This document shows positions 58,564 through 64,000 of a stretch of 64,000 bases of DNA, in pieces. The notes under the pieces were generated by a model. It was given only the letters and a program-made list of their open reading frames with translations. It was not told where the DNA came from and searched no databases. Within the stretch, counting starts at the first letter, position 1. The number at the start of each line of letters is the position of its first letter. Made by a program: the position numbers and the translations under genes. This stretch comes from Demequina sp. NBRC 110057 (GTDB taxonomy: Bacteria > Actinomycetota > Actinomycetes > Actinomycetales > Demequinaceae), in NCBI RefSeq assembly GCF_002090175.1, contig NZ_BBRN01000003.1:496001-560000 (forward strand), written 5' to 3'.

Positions 58564-59578
58564 GTCCGCGCGCGAGCGACGCGTCCTCGTAGAGCTCGTC
58601 GCGCCCGTGCGCGGCGAGCGCCTCCACGTAGCCGCCGGTCGCGTGGACGAGCGCCGCCGTGGCCGTCGCCCCGACCGCTCCGGGCATGTTGGCCACGCAG
58701 TAGACCAGCGACCCCTCGACCTCGAGGACGGGGTCGTCGTGGGTCGTGGGACGCGAGTCCTCGAAGCAGCCGCCCTGGTCGATCGCGATGTCGACCAGCA
58801 CCGACCCCGGCCGCATGCGCGCCACCAGGGAGTGCGGGACCACCGTCGGGGCCGGACGGCCGGGAACCAGCACCGCGCCGATGACGAGGTCTGCCTCGAG
58901 CAGCTCCTCCTCGACCGCCTCCGGGGTCGAGGCGACGGCGCGCACGCGGTCGCCGTGACGGGAGCGAGCCGCCTCGAGGCGTGAGGGGTCGAGGTCGAGC
59001 ACCACCGCATCGGCCCCCTGCGCGACGGCCTGGTCGAGGGCTGCCGACCCGGCGACGCCGGCGCCGATGACGACCACCCGCGCCCCGGCCACGCCGGGAG
59101 CGCCGCCCAGCAGCACGCCGCGGCCGCCGTAGGGCGACAGCAGGTGGTGGCCACCCTCAAGGACGCCGAGCGCGCCGGCGATGGCACTCATGGGGGCGAG
59201 GATGGGGAGGGAGCCGTCGTCGCGCTGGACGGTGTCGTACGAGACGGCCGTGGTGCCGGCAGCGAGCAGGGCCCGCGCGAGCGGCTCGTTGGCGGCAAGG
59301 TGCAGGAACGTGAAGAGCAGGTTGTCGCTCAGCAGCGGGTACTCCTCGGGCACCGGCTCCTTGACCTTCAGGACCAGGTCGGCCGCCCACGCGTCCTCGC
59401 GCGAGCCGAGCCGCGCGCCCGCGGCGACATACGCATCGTCCCCGAGGAAGGAGCCCCCGCCGGCGCCGGCCTGGATCACCACCTCGTGCCCGGCGGCGAC
59501 GAGCCGCCCGGCCCCTCCGGGGGTCAACGCGACCCTTGTCTCCCGGTTCTTCACCTCTGCCGGCACGCCGATGCGCAT
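58466..59578 (-). CDS. ald: Alanine dehydrogenase
   Basis: 370 residues from ATG 59576-59578 behind a perfect AGGAGGA site. N-terminal RIGVPAEVKNRETRVALTPGG and substrate Lys in LKVKEPVPEEY; NAD site VVVIGAGVAGSAALDQA near 172; C-terminal VANMPGAVGATATAAL and LPRLPFL. It interconverts L-alanine and pyruvate plus ammonia with NAD. Length is normal for Ald, so the overlap with patatin comes mostly from the patatin tail. A hairpin lies in its leader. Confidence 0.95.
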   Translation of the reverse strand: MRIGVPAEVKNRETRVALTPGGAGRLVAAGHEVVIQAGAGGGSFLGDDAYVAAGARLGSREDAWAADLVLKVKEPVPEEYPLLSDNLLFTFLHLAANEPLARALLAAGTTAVSYDTVQRDDGSLPILAPMSAIAGALGVLEGGHHLLSPYGGRGVLLGGAPGVAGARVVVIGAGVAGSAALDQAVAQGADAVVLDLDPSRLEAARSRHGDRVRAVASTPEAVEEELLEADLVIGAVLVPGRPAPTVVPHSLVARMRPGSVLVDIAIDQGGCFEDSRPTTHDDPVLEVEGSLVYCVANMPGAVGATATAALVHATGGYVEALAAHGRDELYEDASLARGLNVDAGSLRCRAVAEALPRLPFLAPPVEAPAR

Positions 59579-59594
59579 GTGTCCTCCTGGTCCG

Positions 59595-59625
59595 GCGTCC
59601 ACCCGGCTGGTGGCCGGGTGGACGC
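59595..59625 (-). promoter_or_regulatory. Leader hairpin of ald
   Basis: A perfect 13-bp stem (59595-59607 with 59613-59625), 5-base loop, ending 7 bases before the AGGAGGA site of ald. It is a candidate attenuator or translation-control structure. Confidence 0.55.
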
Positions 59626-59884
59626 GCACTCGGGCGGGCCAAGGGTGGCGGCCCGCCTCACGGCCCAGCCTGGTCCATGCGGGTCCGGCGCGCATGTCGA
59701 GCACCTGTCGGACGTCCCGCCCCCCACCCCCCACCTGTCGCACATGGCCTCATTTGCGGCTCGAAACGCCGCGACGCGCCGCGAATGTGGCCATTTGCGG
59801 CGGCGGGGAGGAGGCAGGGAGGAGGCAGGGAAGGGCGGCGGCGGACTTTCGTCCCGCGCGGGAACGGCGACGTCGGTTTAGATT

Positions 59885-59896
59885 TGAATCGTTTCA
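59885..59896. promoter_or_regulatory. LacI-type operator, rhamnose class (copy 3, unlinked)
   Basis: TGAATCGTTTCA, identical to the two sites in the rhamnose operons, directly after TAGATT and 30 bases before the aldolase start. Confidence 0.78.
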
Positions 59897-59926
59897 CGCC
59901 ATCGCGCCTCACCCCCAGGAGAACCC

Positions 59927-60751
59927 ATGCTTCCCGACCAGCCCCGCCCCACCCTCGACGAGCTCATCGAGCAGATCGGAGAGGGAGGAGCCCGCATCTG
60001 CGACATTGACGCCTCGGAGGCGGGCGCGGGCAACATCTCCGTCTTCATGGGCTGGGAGGTCGAAGTGCGCCGCCACTTCCCCCATGCCGAGGACATCACC
60101 CTGCCCGACCCCGCGCCGGCACTCGCCGGGGGCACGGTGCTGGCCACCGGCTCAGGCAGGCGCCTGCGCCAGCTCGCGGCCGATCCGCTGTCCGCCATGG
60201 GTGCCGTCCGCATCCACGAGGACGGGGTGACCGGCACGCTGTACACGGCGAGCACGCGCCGCTTCGCGCGCCTCACGAGCGAGTTCAACTCGCACCTCGC
60301 CGTCCACCAGGATCAGGTCGACCGACGCGGCATCGACTTCCAGGCCGTGGTCCACGCGCAGCCTCCGCACCTGACCTACCTCTCTCACATTCCCGCCTAC
60401 CGGAGCTCCGAGGCGATGAACGCCGCCCTCCTGCGCTGGGAGCCGGAGACGATCGTGTCGCTGTCCGACGGCATCGGCGTCCTGCCGTTCTTCATCCCCG
60501 GGTCACAGCAGATGGGCGCCGCGAACGTCGCCGGCCTCGCCGAGCACGAGATCGTGCTGTGGTCCAAGCACGGCACCATGTCGCGCTCCGACGTGTCCGT
60601 CTACCGGGCCGTGGACAGGGTCGAATACGCCGAGACCGCCGCGAAGTACGAGTACATGGACATCGTCGCGGGCGGCCGCGCCGAAGGGCTGACGCGCGAG
60701 GAGATCTCCTCAGTCGCCACCACGTTCGCGATTCGGTCGCGGTGGCTGTAG
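59927..60751 (+). CDS. RhaD-like rhamnulose-1-phosphate aldolase (class II), unlinked copy
   Basis: 274 residues, the same length as E. coli RhaD. Matching landmarks: AGNIS (for GGNLT), TGSGRRLRQLAADP, catalytic Glu119 in TSEFNSH, SDGIGVLPFFIPG and SKHG (His215 as a zinc ligand). The zinc pair expected as H-x-H reads His143-Ala-Gln145, followed by Pro-Pro-His148; so one standard ligand is replaced. It carries the rhamnose operator although it is 25 kb from the rhamnose operon, which already encodes an aldolase in RhaEW. It may serve as a second aldolase or act on a related ketose phosphate. Confidence 0.75.
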   Translation: MLPDQPRPTLDELIEQIGEGGARICDIDASEAGAGNISVFMGWEVEVRRHFPHAEDITLPDPAPALAGGTVLATGSGRRLRQLAADPLSAMGAVRIHEDGVTGTLYTASTRRFARLTSEFNSHLAVHQDQVDRRGIDFQAVVHAQPPHLTYLSHIPAYRSSEAMNAALLRWEPETIVSLSDGIGVLPFFIPGSQQMGAANVAGLAEHEIVLWSKHGTMSRSDVSVYRAVDRVEYAETAAKYEYMDIVAGGRAEGLTREEISSVATTFAIRSRWL

Positions 60752-60761
60752 GAGCGAGCGC

Positions 60762-61604
60762 CTAGTCCGACGAGCGGTACGTGTCGGCACCGGACCAGTA
60801 CGCGCTCTCGTACACGCCGAGGTCGTCGGTGCCCGGCACGTACTCCCAGTGCCAGGGCTCCCACTTGCTGGACTTCGCCCACGAGGGGTTCTCCCAGCCA
60901 TAGATGGGTCCGTTGGCCTCGAGCCAGCGCTTGGCGGTGCCGGTGTCGTCCGAGCCGCACAGGTCGATCGCGAGGCCCCAGCCGTGCACCGAGGTGCCGG
61001 GGGTGGCGGCGAGGTAGCCCCTGCTCTGCTTCGTCGCGTACTGGGCAGCGATGGTGCGATAGCCGTTGCCGACGCACAGATTGCGCCCGAAGACGGAGCG
61101 GAACTGGTCGTTGAGCTCGGCGAGCGCGACGGCGGCGTCGTTGCGGACCTGCACACCGTTCCACAGCTCACACAGCGAGCCCTCCTCGAGGCGACCGTTG
61201 CGGCCGGCCCAGCCCTGTGACGGGTCGCATCCGGGAAGATTGGTGGCGACGATGTACTCCGCGGAGGCCGCGAGCGCGCTTGCCGACTCGTCGACGCTCG
61301 GCAGTGGCAACTCCGACGACTCGAGCGAGGCTCCGCCGCTGAGCAGCGTGGAGGCGGCCGATGCAGTGGAGACGGTTCCCGTCGCGATCGCCTGGGCAGT
61401 GTCGTCGGCCTCGGCGTAGGGGGTGAGGGTGCCGACCATGGGGTAGACCACCATGGCGAGCGCGAAGCCCGCGAGCACTCCCGAGCGCGTCAGCAGGCGA
61501 CGGCGGCGGTGGGTGGTTCTGACCTGGAGCTCCTGCGTCTCCTGGAGGCGTCGCAGGCGACGCGAGCGGGGGTGCGCCTCGGGCGCGTCCTCACGCTTGC
61601 TCAC
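60762..61604 (-). CDS. VanY-type D-alanyl-D-alanine carboxypeptidase, membrane-anchored
   Basis: 280 residues from GTG 61602-61604, which has GGAGG 5 bases before it. A basic, Arg-rich cytoplasmic tail (1-40) precedes one transmembrane helix (41-61); then a Ser/Ala linker and the M15 peptidase domain with zinc site SVHGWGLAIDL (His207, Asp214) and WEPWHWEY (His252). Four cysteines likely form disulphides. It trims peptidoglycan stem peptides outside the membrane. An MtrA-type direct repeat lies about 70 bases upstream. Confidence 0.92.
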   Translation of the reverse strand: MSKREDAPEAHPRSRRLRRLQETQELQVRTTHRRRRLLTRSGVLAGFALAMVVYPMVGTLTPYAEADDTAQAIATGTVSTASAASTLLSGGASLESSELPLPSVDESASALAASAEYIVATNLPGCDPSQGWAGRNGRLEEGSLCELWNGVQVRNDAAVALAELNDQFRSVFGRNLCVGNGYRTIAAQYATKQSRGYLAATPGTSVHGWGLAIDLCGSDDTGTAKRWLEANGPIYGWENPSWAKSSKWEPWHWEYVPGTDDLGVYESAYWSGADTYRSSD

Positions 61605-61672
61605 ACAAGCCTCCACACAAGTCGATTGCCATCGTCATCCGGGCCGTCCCCTGGCCCAAGATTCCGTCGAGT

Positions 61673-61688
61673 GTAACCAAATGGTAAC
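61673..61688. promoter_or_regulatory. MtrA-type direct repeat before the VanY gene
   Basis: GTAAC-N6-GTAAC (61673-61677 and 61684-61688), an 11-base spaced direct repeat like the binding motif reported for the actinobacterial cell-envelope regulator MtrA, which controls peptidoglycan peptidases. It is an AT-rich island in GC-rich DNA. Confidence 0.55.
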
Positions 61689-61770
61689 GATGCTCGCCAC
61701 CCCGGGTGTTGAGAAGGTCATCGGCACCCCGGCCCCAACGCTTAAGCAACCGCTCGTGCTCCCGGCAGCG

Positions 61771-62802
61771 TCACGCCTCGCGCGACATCTCGTCGCGCAC
61801 CTCGCCCACGAGCTCCTCGATGATGTCCTCGAGGTGCACCAGGCCCACGGTCTCGCCGTCGCTTACTACCTGCGCGAGGTGCGCGGCCGACGCCCGCATG
61901 AGGGCGAGCACCGACTCCACCCCGGCATCGGCCTGCACCTCGGGAAGAGCGCGCACGCGCCAGTCCTGGATGGGCTCCTCGCGGTCGCCGGGACGGGCGT
62001 ACAGGGTGTCCTTGATGTGGAGGTATCCCACCAGGCGGTCCTCATCGCGCACGGGCAGGCGCGAGAACCCGGTGCGGGCCACGACGGCCTCGAATCCCTC
62101 GACGGAGACGCCGGCGTCCACCGACTGCACCTGCGCGAGCGGCACCATCACCTCGGCAGCGGTGCGGTCCGAGAACTCGATGGCGCCGGCAAGCAGGCCC
62201 TCCGCATCCTGGAGAGTGCCCTCCTCGCTCGAGCGCTCGACGATCGAGTGGACCTCGTCCGCCGTGAACGCGCTCGTCACCTCGTCGCGCGGCTCGATCC
62301 CGACGAGCCTCAGCACGCCGTTGGCGAGCCAGTTGAGCGCGGCGATGATGGGCCCGAGCACGCGCGCGACGACCACGAGCGGCGGGCCCAGCAGCAGGGC
62401 GGCTCGCTCGGGGTTGGACACCGCGGAGTTCTTGGGCACCATCTCGCCCACCACCACGTGCAGGCCCACCACGATCACGAGCGCGATGATGACGGCGACC
62501 ACGTGCGAAGCCTCCGACGGGATGCCCATCCAGTGCAGCGGGCCCTCGAGCGCGTGGGCGACGGCCGGCTCGGCGACCACACCGAGCGAGACCGAGCAGA
62601 CGGTCACTCCCAGCTGCGCCGCGGCGAGCATGAGGGAGACGTGCTCGAGCGCCCACAGGACGGTGCGCGCGGCGCGCGAGCCCTCCTCCGCGAGCGGCTC
62701 GATCGACGAGCGGCGCACCGAGATGACCGCGAACTCGGCGCCCACAAAGAACGCGTTGACCAGCAGCAGGCCGACGACCAGCAGCACCATCTGCACGCTC
62801 AT
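61771..62802 (-). CDS. CNNM/CBS domain membrane protein (hemolysin-C/CorC-like), second of a pair
   Basis: 343 residues. CNNM membrane domain (about 1-170, four helices) with MVPKNSAVSNPERAALLLG, then a CBS pair (about 195-320) with AEVMVPLAQVQSVDAG, GFSRLPVRDEDRLVGYLHIKD and ending GLVHLEDIIEELVGEV. The C-terminal transporter-associated domain of longer members is missing. The family handles magnesium or other divalent cations. It overlaps the upstream paralogue by ATGA, so they are likely a functional pair. Confidence 0.92.
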   Translation of the reverse strand: MSVQMVLLVVGLLLVNAFFVGAEFAVISVRRSSIEPLAEEGSRAARTVLWALEHVSLMLAAAQLGVTVCSVSLGVVAEPAVAHALEGPLHWMGIPSEASHVVAVIIALVIVVGLHVVVGEMVPKNSAVSNPERAALLLGPPLVVVARVLGPIIAALNWLANGVLRLVGIEPRDEVTSAFTADEVHSIVERSSEEGTLQDAEGLLAGAIEFSDRTAAEVMVPLAQVQSVDAGVSVEGFEAVVARTGFSRLPVRDEDRLVGYLHIKDTLYARPGDREEPIQDWRVRALPEVQADAGVESVLALMRASAAHLAQVVSDGETVGLVHLEDIIEELVGEVRDEMSREA

Positions 62803-64000
62803 CGCCCACCCCCCGTGGGACGCAGGCGCACGCGGTCGATGCGGCGGCCCACCATGCGTTCGACGCGCAGCACTGCCTCGTCGGCGGCGACCTCGTCGCC
62901 CACCCGTGCGACGCGGCCGAGGCTCGCCATGATGTAGCCGCCCACTGTCTCGTAGGCGGGAGATTCCGGCAGGCGCACTCCGACGGCCTCGATCACCTCG
63001 TCGGGGCGCAGCACGCCGGGGATCACCCAGTCGCCCGAGGGCATGCGGTGCGCGGCGCTGCGGCGCCTGTCGTGCTCGTCGGCGACGTCACCCACCAGTT
63101 CCTCGACCACGTCCTCGAGGGTGACGAGGCCGGCGGTGCCGCCGTACTCGTCCTCGACGATGGCCGCCTGGTGCCCCAGCCCGCGCAGCTCCAGCAGCAG
63201 GGGCCGCATCCGCATGGTCTCGGGGACCCGGGGGGCGTCGACCATGAGGTCGGTCACCGCTGTGTCGTCGCGCTCGTGGAAGGCCACCCCCACCGCGGCG
63301 CGCAGGTGGACGAGGCCGATGACGTCGTCGAGCCCCTCCCCCAGCACCGGGAAGCGGCTGTGGCCGCTGGCCCGGGCGAGCGACAGGACGTCCGATGCCG
63401 TGGCGTCCCTGGCGAGCGTCGCGAGCCTCGTGCGGTCGGTCATGACGTCGATGGCCGCCAGCTGGTCGAGGTCGATGGTGTTCTTCAGCAGCAGCGCCGT
63501 CGACGGCGCGAGGGTGCCGGCCTCGGCGGACCGCCGCACCAGCGCGGCGAGTTCCTGCGGCGAGCGGCCGCCGGACAGTTCCTCGCGCGGCTCGATGCCC
63601 ATCACCCGCAGGATCGCGTTGGCGCTGCGGTTCAGCAGCGCGATGAGGGGCTTCAGAGCGGTGGTGAAGGCCATCATCCACGGCGACACGAGCCGTGCCG
63701 TCCTGGCCGGGTCCGCGAGCGCGGCATTCTTGGGCACCAGCTCGCCGAACACCATCGAGAAGGCGTTGACGATGATGAGAGACAGGGCGCCCGCGAGGCC
63801 GGCCACGGCGCCGCGCCCCAGCGGGGTCGACTCGAGCGGCAGGCTCAGCAGCTCGACGAGGGCGGGTTGCGCCGTGTATCCCAGGAGGATCGTGGTGAGG
63901 GTGATGCCCACCTGTGCGCCGGAGAGCTGAGTTGACAGGCTCCTGAGCGCGCGCTTGACGCGGCGGTCCTTGCCGGATTCCTGGACGTGGGCGGGATCCA
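62799..64000 (-). CDS. CNNM/CBS/transporter-associated domain membrane protein, N-terminus beyond window
   Basis: About 400 residues visible; the start lies past base 64000, since the frame stays open to the edge with family-like sequence (RRVKRALRSLSTQLSGAQVGI). CNNM helices with MVFGELVPKNAALADP, CBS pair with AIDVMTDRTRLATL and GHSRFPVLGEGLDDVIGLVHL, and the C-terminal CorC_HlyC domain (about the last 85 residues, with PSGDWVIPGVLRPDEVIEAVG). Larger partner of the downstream paralogue. Confidence 0.92.
   Translation of the reverse strand, partial: DPAHVQESGKDRRVKRALRSLSTQLSGAQVGITLTTILLGYTAQPALVELLSLPLESTPLGRGAVAGLAGALSLIIVNAFSMVFGELVPKNAALADPARTARLVSPWMMAFTTALKPLIALLNRSANAILRVMGIEPREELSGGRSPQELAALVRRSAEAGTLAPSTALLLKNTIDLDQLAAIDVMTDRTRLATLARDATASDVLSLARASGHSRFPVLGEGLDDVIGLVHLRAAVGVAFHERDDTAVTDLMVDAPRVPETMRMRPLLLELRGLGHQAAIVEDEYGGTAGLVTLEDVVEELVGDVADEHDRRRSAAHRMPSGDWVIPGVLRPDEVIEAVGVRLPESPAYETVGGYIMASLGRVARVGDEVAADEAVLRVERMVGRRIDRVRLRPTGGGR

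Larger units (their letters stand above)
59579..59926. other. Divergent intergenic region ald / rhaD-like (348 bases)
   Basis: Holds, in order: the ald ribosome site and a 13-bp leader hairpin; a direct repeat CACCTGTCG at 59702-59710 and 59732-59740; a 16-bp inverted repeat with two mismatches (59745-59760 with 59778-59793) around CATTTGCGGC; a purine run with GGAGGCAGGGA repeated; a TAGATT -10-like box (59879-59884); and the rhamnose-class operator. No coding potential is seen. Confidence 0.6.
1035..61933. repeat. Dispersed 9-mer GGCCGATGC / GCATCGGCC, about 45 copies
   Basis: Exact copies read by eye begin at 1035, 1626, 6395, 7028, 10323, 10846, 12192, 13939, 14209, 14512, 18336, 28799, 28880, 29205, 31010, 32339, 32599, 33576, 34471, 35289, 36133, 36151, 37096, 38267, 38832, 40794, 41071, 41820, 42621, 42809, 48433, 50524, 51155, 51195, 51279, 52704, 54045, 54707, 55700, 55796, 56471, 57939, 59007, 61356 and 61925. 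About 24 are in one orientation and 21 in the other. Most lie in genes, reading mainly as Ala-Asp-Ala or Ala-Ser-Ala and using GAT, GCA or TCG, which are otherwise uncommon here; 34471 is intergenic. Confidence 0.8.

Noticed and set aside
61605-61770. Cyclic-di-AMP (ydaO-type) riboswitch before the VanY gene
   Set aside because: Such riboswitches precede actinobacterial cell-wall hydrolases, but the region is short and I could not build the conserved multi-stem core; the GTAAC direct repeat explains its main feature better.

Overview
The window is gap-free, very GC-rich DNA from an actinobacterium. Signs of this are the near-universal G/C at third codon positions, frequent GTG starts, many ATGA stop/start overlaps, TANNNT -10 boxes placed 6-8 bases before start codons (leaderless genes), the argS-lysA and hom-thrC-thrB biosynthesis blocks, and an MtrA-type direct repeat before a peptidoglycan peptidase. 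The general look fits Micrococcales, but I cannot name a genus. There is no CRISPR array, phage, transposase or integrase.

Layout. 1-4.6 kb: a TetR-controlled heterodimeric ABC exporter (cut by the window edge), a GNAT acetyltransferase and a ThuA-like protein. 4.7-13.9 kb: threonine genes (hom-thrC-thrB) and argS-lysA, separated by a phosphatase, three small acidic proteins (two of them paralogues) and a divergent redox pair (HxlR regulator and QorB-like reductase). 14-16 kb: a serine hydrolase, a metallo-beta-lactamase-fold enzyme and a small lipoprotein. 16.1-46 kb: a large sugar island. 46.2-53.1 kb: an ECF-type vitamin/precursor transporter operon with a double-HAD protein, an asparaginase-fold domain and a divergent LacI regulator. 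53.1-59.6 kb: tRNA-Arg(CCG), a small membrane protein, alcohol dehydrogenase, a Bcr/CflA-type efflux pump, an aldo/keto reductase, a patatin and alanine dehydrogenase. 59.9-64 kb: a second, unlinked rhamnulose-1-phosphate aldolase, a VanY-type carboxypeptidase and a pair of CNNM/CBS membrane proteins.

The island can be read as one pathway for the backbone of rhamnogalacturonan I (alternating rhamnose and galacturonate). A secreted PL11 lyase cuts the backbone and a secreted multi-module GH78 rhamnosidase removes rhamnose. A CUT2 ABC transporter imports rhamnose, and RhaM, RhaI, RhaB, the RhaEW fusion and LldD take it to DHAP and pyruvate. UxaC, UxaB, UxaA, KdgK and Eda take galacturonate to pyruvate and glyceraldehyde-3-phosphate. 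All five galacturonate enzymes and the whole rhamnose route are present; no GH105/GH88 unsaturated glycosidase, GH28 or uronate importer is visible.

Control can be read from LacI-type palindromes. One 12-bp operator (TGAATCGTTTCA) occurs identically before the rhamnose transporter, before rhaI and before the rhaD-like gene over 30 kb away. A second class with a GCGC centre lies between uxaC and its divergent LacI gene. The PL11 lyase carries one site of each class, so it may integrate the two sugars. Across the window the 9-mer GGCCGATGC (or its complement) occurs about 45 times where chance would give about two, but it is absent from most of the transporter/GH78 segment and from the PL11 gene.
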